Part shown: positions 42,612-50,681 of the stretch, in pieces
Layout: every line of letters begins with the position of its first letter
How positions within the stretch are numbered: the stretch's first letter is position 1
Assembly (NCBI GenBank): GCA_963700955.1
Contig: CAVOZH010000005.1
Span: forward strand, 1 to 64,000
DNA length: 64,000 nt
Direction: 5' to 3'
From: Nocardioides_C sp963700955
GTDB taxonomy: Bacteria > Actinomycetota > Actinomycetes > Propionibacteriales > Nocardioidaceae
Notes under the pieces: model-generated
What the model was told of the DNA's origin: nothing
The model's database searches: none
The model's input: only the letters and a program-made list of their open reading frames with translations
Made by a program: the position numbers and the translations under genes

Positions 42612-43121
42612 TCAGGCGCAGCAGGCACAGGCCGCGGACGGCTCTGCCTCGGGCTGGTCTGCCTCGGCGGAACTGGTGCAGCAGCCGGTGCTCGCCGGAG
42701 CCTGGTCGCCCTCGGCGAGTGTGAGGTCGGCGAGGGTCTTGCCCTCGAGCTCGGGCTGGGCGTCGGCGAGCACGACGTAGTTCTCCCACCGCTGCCCGTC
42801 GGGCCCGGTCACCCAGTGCTTGTCCTGGCGGGCGTAGCAACAGACGACGTCGCCCTCGGTGTCGAGGGTCAGCCCGGCGGCCTCGAGGCGGTTCGCCTGC
42901 TCCTCCACCTGCTCCATCGACTCCCGCTCGACACCGAGGTGGTTGAGGGTGCCGGTGGCCTCGGGGTTCTCGAAGAGGACCAGCTTCAGCGGCGGGTCGG
43001 CGACGGCGAAGTTCGCGTAGCCGGGTCGGCGCTTCGCGGGCTCGGTGTCGAAGAGAGTCGAGTAGAACTCGACGGCCTTGTCGATGTCGTCGACGTTGAG
43101 GGCGAGCTGAAGGCGGGACAT
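42612..43121 (-). CDS. ArsI/CadI-type glyoxalase-fold metalloid protein
   Basis: 169 aa from ATG 43121 behind GGAGG. Vicinal oxygen chelate fold: MSRLQLALNVDDIDKAVEFYSTLF (first His/Asn position), NHLGVERES with the metal His, and the central DVVCCYARQDKHWVTGPDG, where the Cys pair is typical of ArsI C-As lyases and CadI. The C-terminus adds a Cys-rich tail (GCCTSS, then ACACCA). Likely acts on organoarsenicals or is induced by metals. No arsenite pump is nearby. Confidence 0.85.
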   Translation of the reverse strand: MSRLQLALNVDDIDKAVEFYSTLFDTEPAKRRPGYANFAVADPPLKLVLFENPEATGTLNHLGVERESMEQVEEQANRLEAAGLTLDTEGDVVCCYARQDKHWVTGPDGQRWENYVVLADAQPELEGKTLADLTLAEGDQAPASTGCCTSSAEADQPEAEPSAACACCA

Positions 43122-43180
43122 GTTTCCTCCTGGTGGGTGGACGTGGATGAAGTCGGGGTCGGGTGGCGCTGGTCGGCGGC

Positions 43181-43393
43181 TCAGGCGCAGCAGGCGTCGG
43201 GGACGGACTGCCAGGACGGCGTGGCCTGGTGGCGGAGTCGTGCGACGGCCCGGGAGACGGTGCGTGTCGCGCCGCCCGGGAACGGCCTGCTGCTGCGCTG
43301 AGTGGGCACGGCGAACCTGCGCAGGCCCTCGGCGGTGCGCAGCAGCTCGGCGTGGCGCTCGGTGGCCAGGGCGGCCATCACGGTGGGGTGCAT
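43181..43393 (-). CDS. 70-aa protein of the metalloid locus
   Basis: Starts at ATG 43393 behind GGAG and reads MHPTVMAALATERHAELLRT, helical and basic. It ends in PDACCA with a Cys pair at the terminus. It is transcribed just before the CadI-type gene, about 60 bases upstream. Small proteins with this MHP start are common in actinobacteria and have no known role. The first 210 bases to the operator palindrome carry the promoter. Confidence 0.6.
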   Translation of the reverse strand: MHPTVMAALATERHAELLRTAEGLRRFAVPTQRSSRPFPGGATRTVSRAVARLRHQATPSWQSVPDACCA

Positions 43394-43436
43394 GAGGTGC
43401 TCCTCTTCGGCTTGCCGTGGGACCGTTCCCACGAGC

Positions 43437-43458
43437 GACATAGACGTTCATCTATGTC
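43437..43458. promoter_or_regulatory. ArsR-type palindromic operator 1
   Basis: GACATAGA-CGTTCA-TCTATGTC is a perfect 8+6+8 palindrome between the divergent arsR and 43393 genes. Size and A/T content fit ArsR/SmtB sites. Confidence 0.65.
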
Positions 43459-43497
43459 ATGCCGAAACCGTGCCACGACGCCGGGTCCTCGTCAAGC

Positions 43498-43517
43498 ATT
43501 GATATTCATCTATGTAG
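43498..43517. promoter_or_regulatory. ArsR-type operator 2
   Basis: ATTGATATTCATCTATGTAG shares TTCATCTATGT with operator 1 and lies 40 bases further toward arsR. Half of the palindrome is degenerate. Confidence 0.5.
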
Positions 43518-43580
43518 ATCTTTTACTCCTGGCCGTCCATCAACCTCGAGCTGATAGACCGTTACCTATCTCGTGGCACC

Positions 43581-43958
43581 ATGGAGGTCATGCCGAAGCC
43601 ACTGCCTCTGATCGAGCCCGTGCCGAGCGCGGCCGCCTGCTGTGCGCCGTTGATGGACGCGCCCCTGTCCGCCGAGCAGGCCGAGGAGCTCGCGGTGCGG
43701 CTCAAGGCGATCGCCGACCCCACTCGGCTACGGCTGCTGTCGCTGATGCTGGCCAGCCCGGGTCTCGAGGCATGCACCTGCGACCTGACCGAGCCGCTCG
43801 GGCTCACCCAGCCGACCGTGACCCACCACATGCGCACGCTGACGAAGGCGGGTCTGGTCGTGCCGGAGCGCCGGGTCGGCAACTTCACCTACTACCAGGT
43901 GGTGACCGATGCGCTGGCCGGCCTGGCCGGCGTGCTTGCTCCGGTCGCGGTTGCCTGA
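43581..43958 (+). CDS. arsR: ArsR/SmtB family metalloregulator
   Basis: 125 aa from ATG 43581 (or 43590). Winged HTH with LKAIADPTRLRLLSLMLASP, the metal motif ACTCDLTEPLGLTQPTVTHHM (a C-x-C in alpha-3), and VPERRVGNFTYYQV. The N-terminus carries a second pair, SAAACCAPL. It faces away from the 70-aa and CadI-type genes, with two shared palindromes between, so it probably represses both sides until As(III) or Cd(II) binds. Confidence 0.9.
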   Translation: MEVMPKPLPLIEPVPSAAACCAPLMDAPLSAEQAEELAVRLKAIADPTRLRLLSLMLASPGLEACTCDLTEPLGLTQPTVTHHMRTLTKAGLVVPERRVGNFTYYQVVTDALAGLAGVLAPVAVA

Positions 43959-43981
43959 GCGGAGCAGTCGCCTCCGCCGGA

Positions 43982-44653
43982 TCAGCTCGACGGCTCCGGC
44001 TCCACCGCCCTGCGTGCCAGGAAGTAGGCCTGCTGCGTCTTCTCGAACCTCCCGGCCGGCTCGCGGAGCAGCCTGCCGTGCACGAAGAACCCGGCCGTGC
44101 CCAACAGCTCGGCGACGTGGTCGGGAGACAGCCGGTAGTTGTCGAGGGACACCGCGTGGCCGTAGGCCTCGTCCCGGTGCACGCGCTGGTTATCACCGAC
44201 CTGGAAGGCGAGCAGCAGGTGGCCGCCTGGGGCGAGCACCCGGTGGAACTCGGCGAACACCCCCGGCAGCTGCCCCGGCGGGGTGTGGATGACGGAGTAC
44301 CAGGCGAGGACGCCGGCGACACTGCCGTCCTTCAGGTCCAAGGCGGTGATCGAGCCCTCCTCGAACTGCAGGCCAGGGTGTCTGCGACGGGCCTCTGCCA
44401 CCATCGCCGGCGACAGGTCGATGCCGAACGCCTCCAGCCCCAGTGAGCGCAGGTGTGCCGTCACCCGGCCGGGGCCGCAGCCGAGGTCGGCCACGGTTCC
44501 GCCGCCGTCCGCTTGCACGTGTTCGGCGAAAGCGGCAAGCGCGGCCCGCTGCAGTGGCTTCTCCGCGAGCTCGGTGGCGAGGATCTCTGCGTAGTCGGCG
44601 GCGACGGTGTCGTAGGCGACTCTAGTGGTGCGCAGGTAGGACGGCTCGGTCAT
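43982..44653 (-). CDS. SAM-dependent methyltransferase
   Basis: 223 aa from ATG 44653. Class I fold: TVADLGCGPGRVTAHLRSLG (SAM motif I), FGIDLSPAMVAEARRR (motif II), and EFHRVLAPGGHLLLAFQVGD (motif IV). N-terminus YDTVAADYAEIL is usual for small-molecule methyltransferases. Convergent with arsR by 23 bases. An arsenic role is possible but not shown; the triple Cys of ArsM is absent. Confidence 0.85.
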   Translation of the reverse strand: MTEPSYLRTTRVAYDTVAADYAEILATELAEKPLQRAALAAFAEHVQADGGGTVADLGCGPGRVTAHLRSLGLEAFGIDLSPAMVAEARRRHPGLQFEEGSITALDLKDGSVAGVLAWYSVIHTPPGQLPGVFAEFHRVLAPGGHLLLAFQVGDNQRVHRDEAYGHAVSLDNYRLSPDHVAELLGTAGFFVHGRLLREPAGRFEKTQQAYFLARRAVEPEPSS

Positions 44654-44709
44654 GCCGAGGACCGTAGTGCCTGTCTCCGGTGCCGGGCCGGAGGCGCTCG
44701 GCGTTTCCG

Positions 44710-45654
44710 TCAGCCCTCGAACGGCCTGTTGGGGATGCGCTTCAGAACGGCGGGGTAGCGCGCCACGATCTGCTCGGACCGGGCCTCCTCGAGCGCGTGG
44801 AGGCGACCGAAGGTGAAGCCGTTCTCGTTCGCCAGATATGCCTGGGCGCCGAGCTCGCGCAAGGTACGGCGGGCGACCACCGTGTCCTGATGCTCGCCGA
44901 GAAGCTCTTGAAGGTCCTTGGCGCAGGAGGCGAGTCGCTCCGCGCGGCGACCGAGGACGGGGGTCGCCGACTCGGCGCCGTACCGCAGTCGCTTGGCGGC
45001 CTTCCGGGTCTCGTGCAGACCCTCGTCCCGCTCTGCCGAGCCGGTCGCCACCGCGACCCTTCGCGCTCGCCGTCTGAGGCGCTCGAGGTCCCGGGTGAGG
45101 AGGCGGGGAAGCTGTTTCCGCGCATCCCCAGCGGCGACCTCGGCGAACGGCGGATCGGCGACGAACGAGTCGAGAACGTGGAGCAGCCGGCAGTAGCGGT
45201 CGTCGTCGAGGGCCTCGAGCGCCTGTCGCCTGCCGGCCTGGTGGCGGGCGGACATCTCGATGTGGATGCGGCGGGTGACCGGCCCCATCACAAGCTCCGC
45301 AGGCTCCCCCCGGACCAGGACCTCGAGACGCTCGTGAATCACCTGCGTGTCCCGCGCCGCGGCCAGCTCCTCGCCGAGCCACCTGAGCTCACCCCGAAGC
45401 TCGTCGGTCGCCCCTGGGAGCAGGACCGGCCGGTAGGTCGCGAGCACCGACCGGAGCCGACGCGCCGCGATCCGCATCTTGTGGACCGCGCTGTCGGCAT
45501 CCTGACGCAGGCGCTGCTCCTGGTTCCGCAGCTCGGACAGCTGGGCTGCCAGCTCGTGCTGGAGCACCGCGCCGACGGACGGCTCGTCATCCTTGGTCGC
45601 ACGCACGCCCGCGTTCACATCTTCGATCGTGTCAGCGCCCCACCCGGCGAGCAA
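44710..45654 (-). CDS. CHAD-domain protein
   Basis: About 314 aa from TTG 45654; GTG starts at 45621 and 45609 are also possible. The CHAD signature repeats twice: VHKMRIAARRLRSVLATYRP and LHETRKAAKRLRYGAESATP, with lysine/histidine/arginine-rich helices that bind polyphosphate in this family. No CYTH domain is fused. Its 5' end comes close to the stop of the phosphoesterase upstream, so phosphate metabolism is a shared theme. Confidence 0.85.
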   Translation of the reverse strand: MLAGWGADTIEDVNAGVRATKDDEPSVGAVLQHELAAQLSELRNQEQRLRQDADSAVHKMRIAARRLRSVLATYRPVLLPGATDELRGELRWLGEELAAARDTQVIHERLEVLVRGEPAELVMGPVTRRIHIEMSARHQAGRRQALEALDDDRYCRLLHVLDSFVADPPFAEVAAGDARKQLPRLLTRDLERLRRRARRVAVATGSAERDEGLHETRKAAKRLRYGAESATPVLGRRAERLASCAKDLQELLGEHQDTVVARRTLRELGAQAYLANENGFTFGRLHALEEARSEQIVARYPAVLKRIPNRPFEG

Positions 45655-45673
45655 GGCCGGCAGCGTCGCGGCG

Positions 45674-46960
45674 TCAGAGCGTGCCGCCGACCCGCCACCC
45701 CAGACCTGCTGCCGTGGTGGCGAGGTTGCGCCAGTCGGTGTAGTCGGCGAAGCCGCCGGCTCCGCAGGGCGTGCCGACGACCTGCGGGACGTCCCACCGG
45801 GGCGCGGTGAGGTCCGGGGCGCGGGAGAAGTCCATGACCTCGGCCATGTTGCGCGCCGCGTTGTCCCGCGGGGTCAGCGGCTGCAAGCCCCAGCGCCACT
45901 CGATCATCTTCAGCACCGAGGTGTGGTCGTACACGTTGTGCGAGACGTAACGTCGCCGGGCCCTCGGTGAGATGAGCATGGCCGGGGTGCGGAAGCCCCG
46001 CATCCCGGTGCCCAGCTCCGGGGTTGCGTCTGGTGCGGTGGTCGGTGCGACGTGGTCGTAGAACCCGCCCCACTCGTCGTAGTTGATCACCAGCGCAGTG
46101 CGCTCCCACGCCGGCCCGCCCGTGACCGCCTCGTAGACCTGGTTGAGGAAGGACTGGCCGGCTCGGATGTCGGCGTGGGGATGGTCGTCGGCCGAGGAGC
46201 CGGTGCCCTCGTCGAGGAACTTCGGGTCCAGGAACGACACCGCCGGCAGGTCGCCGGTCGCCGCGTCGGCGAGGAACTGCGGCCAGGTCCGGGCGATCGA
46301 CAGGTACTTCTCGCCGTACAGCGCCAGGAACGGAACGTCGACGTAGTAGTACGCCCGGGACACGCCCTGGTCGGCCAGCCGGTCCCAGATGGTCGGCATG
46401 GTGGAGACCGTCGTGGAGTTGTGGATCCGGTCGGTCCGGGCGCTGTGCTGGTAGAAGCGGTTGGGGTAGGTCTCGGCCAGCGTGGCCGAGAAGTACCGGT
46501 CGAAGGTCGTCCAGTACGGCGCCGCGTGACCGTAGAAGGCGAGGTCGCCCTGCTCGTAGTAGCCGATGGCGAACTCGTCGTTGTCGCCCGAGCGGAGCCA
46601 GCCGTCGCACCTGCCGCCGTTGTACTGCACCCGGCCACCCTCGAAGGAGTGGTCCGGGTCGGGGTGGTCGCAGCCTTGGTAGTCGGTCAGGTGGTGCGTC
46701 TTGTGCGGCACGCCGTCCCGGTCGACGTACGTCAGGCCGGCCTGGCGGCCGTCGGCGCCCTTCATCCAGCCGAAGTAGTGGTCGAACGACCGGTTCTCCA
46801 TCATCAGCACGATGATGTGGTCGACGCCCGACTGTGACGGTGTGGGCAGCCTGGTCACCGCCTCGGACGGGGACCGGACCCCGCCGAGGGCGACCGCACC
46901 CGCAGCGCCCGCGGCACCTGCAAGGACCTGGCGGCGGCTCAGGCCGCTCCCGTGCGTCAT
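45674..46960 (-). CDS. Tat-secreted phosphoesterase (phospholipase C / acid phosphatase-like)
   Basis: 428 aa from ATG 46960. A twin-arginine signal starts SRRQVLAGAAGAAGAVALGG. The core has HIIVLMMENRSFDHYFGWM (metal and nucleophile region), YYVDVPFLALYG, LVINYDEWGGFYDHVAPT, and HNVYDHTSVLKMIEWRWGL. This is the phosphoesterase family of bacterial phospholipase C. Start codon overlaps the stop of the second phosphoesterase gene by one base. Secreted, acts on phospholipids or phosphomonoesters. Confidence 0.88.
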   Translation of the reverse strand: MTHGSGLSRRQVLAGAAGAAGAVALGGVRSPSEAVTRLPTPSQSGVDHIIVLMMENRSFDHYFGWMKGADGRQAGLTYVDRDGVPHKTHHLTDYQGCDHPDPDHSFEGGRVQYNGGRCDGWLRSGDNDEFAIGYYEQGDLAFYGHAAPYWTTFDRYFSATLAETYPNRFYQHSARTDRIHNSTTVSTMPTIWDRLADQGVSRAYYYVDVPFLALYGEKYLSIARTWPQFLADAATGDLPAVSFLDPKFLDEGTGSSADDHPHADIRAGQSFLNQVYEAVTGGPAWERTALVINYDEWGGFYDHVAPTTAPDATPELGTGMRGFRTPAMLISPRARRRYVSHNVYDHTSVLKMIEWRWGLQPLTPRDNAARNMAEVMDFSRAPDLTAPRWDVPQVVGTPCGAGGFADYTDWRNLATTAAGLGWRVGGTL

Positions 46961-48102
46961 CACGCGGCCCCGAACACGTCGTAGCCGAAGCCCCGCGCCT
47001 CGGAGGCGTAGCCCAGCGGCTGGAGGCCGAAGGCGTCCTCGATGCTGCGCAGCAACGAGTAGTGGTTGTAGGCGGTGTTGTTCCACGAACCGGGCGTGAT
47101 GTACGGCGAGAGCAGCACTGCCCCGGTACGGCCACCGCCCATGCCGTAGATGCCGGGCAGGGCCGCGTTCGGTCCGGGGCCCTCGCCGCAGCAGGCGTCC
47201 GCGCCGCTCGGGCTGTTGCTGTCGGCCTCGTCGAAGGTGACCACCAGCAGGCCGTCTTGCTGGTAGGCCGGGGAGGCGAGGATCTTCGGCACCCACGTCT
47301 TCAGCCACTCGTCGGCGCTGACCAGGCCGCCCGGACGCCCGTCGACACATGGGCTGTCGTGCCCGTCGTTGCACAGGTTCGGCGTGATGTAGGTCAGGTT
47401 CGCGGTGGTCGAGGTCGCGGCCAGGTCGCCGGAGAGCTGGCTCAGGTCGACGTCGTTCTGCTGGCAGCTCGCGCTGTCGCGGATGCTCTTGAAGTAGACG
47501 AACGGGTTGTGGCGGGCGGCGTACTGGTCACCGACCTCGGCCTGCTGCGTGTCGTCCTGCGCGTTCGGCTCGGGGTGCCGGCAGGGGGTGCCCATGTCCT
47601 CCATGTAGCCCTTCCAGGTGAGGCCCTTCGCCTCGAGCTGGTCGGCAACCGTCTTCACCGAGGAGGGGTACACGCAGCCGTTGCCCACGGCCTGCTCGGG
47701 GGCCACGGTCCCGGTCTGCACGAAGTCGGAGTAGACCTGGCAGTCGCCCTGGGTCTGCGGGTTCGGGCCCTGGCCGCTGATCTGCGCGATGTAGTTCGGC
47801 AGGCTGTTGTGCGCGGTGCCGTAGTACTGCGTGAGGAGCTGGCCCTGCGCGGTCAGGGTCTTGCTGAGGTACGGCGCGGGGGAGTCGGGGCCGAACGTCT
47901 CGTCGTAGCCCTTGTTCTCGAGGTTGACCACGAAGACATGTCCGATGGGCGGAGGAGCTGCCTTGGCGGTTGCGCGGGACGTCGACGCTGCGGCGGCCGA
48001 GGCGCTGGTCGTGAGAGTTGTCGCGGCGGTGCCAGCGACGAGCGTGAGAGCGGCGCTCAGCGCGACGCTTCCCAGGATGCGTGCACGGCTCAGGGGCGGC
48101 AT
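46960..48102 (-). CDS. Secreted phosphoesterase-family protein
   Basis: 380 aa from ATG 48102. Sec signal LGSVALSAALTLVAGTAATT. Core: HVFVVNLENKGYDETFGPDS, ALNS-type NSLPNYIAQISGQGP, LLVVTFDEADSN, and NHYSLLRSIEDAFGL at the end. It belongs to the same family as the next gene but is shorter and differs at the substrate loops. First gene of the pair; expression likely responds to phosphate, though no PHO box was seen. Confidence 0.87.
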   Translation of the reverse strand: MPPLSRARILGSVALSAALTLVAGTAATTLTTSASAAAASTSRATAKAAPPPIGHVFVVNLENKGYDETFGPDSPAPYLSKTLTAQGQLLTQYYGTAHNSLPNYIAQISGQGPNPQTQGDCQVYSDFVQTGTVAPEQAVGNGCVYPSSVKTVADQLEAKGLTWKGYMEDMGTPCRHPEPNAQDDTQQAEVGDQYAARHNPFVYFKSIRDSASCQQNDVDLSQLSGDLAATSTTANLTYITPNLCNDGHDSPCVDGRPGGLVSADEWLKTWVPKILASPAYQQDGLLVVTFDEADSNSPSGADACCGEGPGPNAALPGIYGMGGGRTGAVLLSPYITPGSWNNTAYNHYSLLRSIEDAFGLQPLGYASEARGFGYDVFGAA

Positions 48103-48255
48103 GTAGGTGGTCCCTTCTCGAGTTCTCTGCAGACCGAGGCCCCCGGCCTCCTGTCCGACCGGACGTTCCCCCACATGGGTAACGAGACAACCGCAAAAGG
48201 GTTAACAGGTGCTGAAGCATGAGGTTCGGCCCTCGGCAGGAGCCCAGAGACACCC

Positions 48256-48321
48256 TTGACAGTGACGCGCAGCACTGATTAGGTCCCCTGTAATCGTTGT
48301 CAGTAATCGATTTCAGGGGAC
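48256..48321 (+). promoter_or_regulatory. rbs promoter and operator-like palindrome
   Basis: TTGACA (48256-48261) and TTAGGT (48279-48284) are spaced 17 bases. Overlapping and downstream, GTCCCCTG (48283-48290) and CAGGGGAC (48314-48321) form an inverted repeat enclosing GTAATCG twice and the palindrome AATCGATT. The right arm includes the GGGGA ribosome site of rbsR, so the regulator or an RNA hairpin could block both transcription and translation. Confidence 0.6.
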
Positions 48322-48324
48322 AGT

Positions 48325-49335
48325 GTGGCGAACATCCAGGAGGTCGCGAGGCTTGCCGGTGTGTCGACCGCCACCGTGTCTCGGTTCCTGGCGGGCGGGC
48401 ACGTCAGGGCAGCAGAAGCCGTCGCTGCCGCCGTCCGTGAGCTGGACTATCGACCCAGCGCGACCGCGCGGGGCCTGCGCATGGGCCGCCATATGGCAGT
48501 CGGCGTCGTCGTCCCCGATATCTCGAATCCCTTCTTCGCCGCGGTGACACGAGGGATCGAGAACGTCATTGCTCCGGCTGGTCTTCAGGTCGCCATCGCG
48601 AACAGCGGTGAGAGCGTGAGTCGTGAGGCCGAACTGGTCGGGGAACTGCAGCGCAGAGTGGACGGGGTGATTCTGGCGCCGGCCACAGAGACAGATGCAG
48701 TGCCCCAACAGCTGGCGGCTTCGGGGATCCCGGTGGTCTTCGTGGACCGAGGCCTGAAGAAGAGCACTACACCTTTCGACTTCGTGGAGGTCGACAACAG
48801 CGCCGGCGCGTCCGCTGCCGCAAACCATCTGGTGGACCTCGGTCACCGCGTCATAGGGATGATCAGTGGTCCGCTTTCGTGCACGCCCGGGCGAGAGCGT
48901 TACGAGGGCTTCCTCTCAGCATTGGCCGAGCGAGGCATGAGTATCCGCCCCTCGAACATCGAGTTCGCCGACTTCAAGGAGTCCGGCGGCAACGCGGCGA
49001 TGCGCCGCCTGCTCGACAAGTCCGAGCGGCCGTCGGCCGTGTTCATCGCCAACAATCTCATGAGCATCGGTGGGTTGAAGGCTGTCCGTGAGCTTGGCCT
49101 CCGCATTCCCGGCGACCTCTCGGTCGTGGGCTTCGACGACCTCGATCTGGGACCGCTCCTCGACCCGCCTTACACGGTGATCGACCGGCCGACGATCACG
49201 CAGGGTGAGGCCGCTGGTCGGCTGATGCTGGAGCGCCTGCAAGACCCGACGCGACCTCAACAATCACTAGTGATGCCCGTAAGCCTCGTCGTGCGCGCGT
49301 CCACCTCACCACCCTCCGGAGATTCACATGAGTAA
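48325..49335 (+). CDS. rbsR: LacI-family ribose operon repressor
   Basis: 336 aa from GTG 48325. HTH reads IQEVARLAGVSTATVSRFLA, hinge RPSATARGLRMGR, then a periplasmic-binding-like sensor (VGVVVPDISNPFFAAVTRGI, VVFVDRGLKK, FDDLDLGPLLDPPYTVIDRP). It leads the rbs operon and overlaps rbsK by eight bases. It should bind ribose and the palindrome in its own leader. Confidence 0.92.
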   Translation: MANIQEVARLAGVSTATVSRFLAGGHVRAAEAVAAAVRELDYRPSATARGLRMGRHMAVGVVVPDISNPFFAAVTRGIENVIAPAGLQVAIANSGESVSREAELVGELQRRVDGVILAPATETDAVPQQLAASGIPVVFVDRGLKKSTTPFDFVEVDNSAGASAAANHLVDLGHRVIGMISGPLSCTPGRERYEGFLSALAERGMSIRPSNIEFADFKESGGNAAMRRLLDKSERPSAVFIANNLMSIGGLKAVRELGLRIPGDLSVVGFDDLDLGPLLDPPYTVIDRPTITQGEAAGRLMLERLQDPTRPQQSLVMPVSLVVRASTSPPSGDSHE

Positions 49336-50275
49336 CCGTGGAGTCCTTGTCGTCGGCAGCATCACCGCCGATGTGACCGCGTTCGGGCCGCGGCGGCCAA
49401 GCCCGGGCGAGACGATCCTCGGCACCGATTTCACTCTCGTCCTCGGAGGCAAGGGGGCCAACCAGGCAATCTCCGCGGCGCGGGCGGGCGCCCCGACCTG
49501 GATGGCCGGCTGCGTCGGCGACGACCTGTTTCAGAGCGTCGTGCTCGAGGGACTTCGCCGAGAGGGGATCGGGACAGACCACATTGCCGTCATTCCGGGG
49601 CCGACCGGAGTCGCGCACATCCGGGTGGATGCGGCTGGCGAGAACGACATCGTGATGGTCCCGCTGGCCAACGGCGCCCTGACCGAGGAAGCCGTCGAGG
49701 CCGCGATCGTTCGGTCCCAGGAACGCGTCAACGTGTTGCTTCTGCAGCTGGAGATACCTACGTCGGTGGCAGTCCACGCCGCTCGTACCGCTCATCGACT
49801 CGGAATCACCGTCGTGCTGGATCCGGCGCCCGCTGCAGGGCTGCACGACGACGCGTGGGCTTTCGCAGATGTGGTCACCCCTAACGAGTCCGAGGCCTCC
49901 ACTCTTACGGGCGTCGAGGTGACAGACCGAGCCACCGCGCGCAAAGCCGCAGAGTGGTTCATCGACCGCGGCGTCAACCGAGCGGTGATCACGATGGGTG
50001 GTCACGGCGCGGTCAGCGTCGACCGGCATGGCTACACCGAACATGTTCCGTTCCCTGCAAAGGCTGTGGACACCACCGCCGCAGGCGATGCGTTCGCAGG
50101 CATGCTCGGCGCGAGTCTCGGCAGCGGAATGCCTTGGGAAGCAGCTCTTCAACGCGCAATGGCCGCCGGTGCACTCGCCGTGACAGTTCCCGGTGCCAGC
50201 CCAAGCCTTCCCACTGCTGAGGCGGTCACCGCACTGATCGAAAAGCACGGAGGACAGGAGATCGCTGATGCGTAG
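49328..50275 (+). CDS. rbsK: Ribokinase
   Basis: 315 aa from ATG 49328. PfkB fold: GGKGANQAISAARAGAPTWM, and the C-terminal DTTAAGDAFAGMLGASLG, where A-G-D carries the catalytic Asp. VTPNESEASTLTGV is the nucleotide-binding stretch. Converts ribose to ribose-5-phosphate. Overlaps rbsR and rbsD. Confidence 0.92.
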   Translation: MSNRGVLVVGSITADVTAFGPRRPSPGETILGTDFTLVLGGKGANQAISAARAGAPTWMAGCVGDDLFQSVVLEGLRREGIGTDHIAVIPGPTGVAHIRVDAAGENDIVMVPLANGALTEEAVEAAIVRSQERVNVLLLQLEIPTSVAVHAARTAHRLGITVVLDPAPAAGLHDDAWAFADVVTPNESEASTLTGVEVTDRATARKAAEWFIDRGVNRAVITMGGHGAVSVDRHGYTEHVPFPAKAVDTTAAGDAFAGMLGASLGSGMPWEAALQRAMAAGALAVTVPGASPSLPTAEAVTALIEKHGGQEIADA

Positions 50276-50672
50276 CAACAACGGGACTCTCAATGGTCAG
50301 CTGGCCAGGGTCATCTCGGAGATCGGCCACACAGACCTCCTTGTCGTGACCGACGCCGGCCTGCCGATTCCACGGCACGTCGAGCGAGTCGATCTTGCGC
50401 TGAAAGAGGGCGTCCCCGCGTTTCTCGACGTACTCGACACGGTGCTCTCCGAACTACAGATCGAAGCTGCGACGGTGCCCGCCGAGATCGCGAACCACAG
50501 CCCCGAGATGCTGGCCCGGCTTCGGGCCCGTCTCGAGGCCGCGGGTGTCGATGTCACCTTGGTCCCGCACGTCGAGTTCAAGGCACGCACAGCGGATGCC
50601 CGCGCAGCTGTCAGGTCCGGTGAGTTCACTCCTTACGCCAACGTGCTGCTCCGAGCCGGCGTCGTCTACTGA
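50268..50672 (+). CDS. rbsD: D-ribose pyranase
   Basis: 134 aa from ATG 50268. RbsD/FucU fold with GHTDLLVVTDAGLPIPRHVERVDLAL; His and Asp here are the catalytic pair. EFTPYANVLLRAGVVY is the conserved end. Turns ribopyranose into the form rbsK uses. Overlaps rbsK. Confidence 0.92.
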   Translation: MRSNNGTLNGQLARVISEIGHTDLLVVTDAGLPIPRHVERVDLALKEGVPAFLDVLDTVLSELQIEAATVPAEIANHSPEMLARLRARLEAAGVDVTLVPHVEFKARTADARAAVRSGEFTPYANVLLRAGVVY

Positions 50673-50681
50673 GGACCGACC

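Noticed and set aside
43982..44653. Arsenite methyltransferase ArsM
   Set aside because: The conserved ArsM cysteines are missing; it is a general class I methyltransferase.
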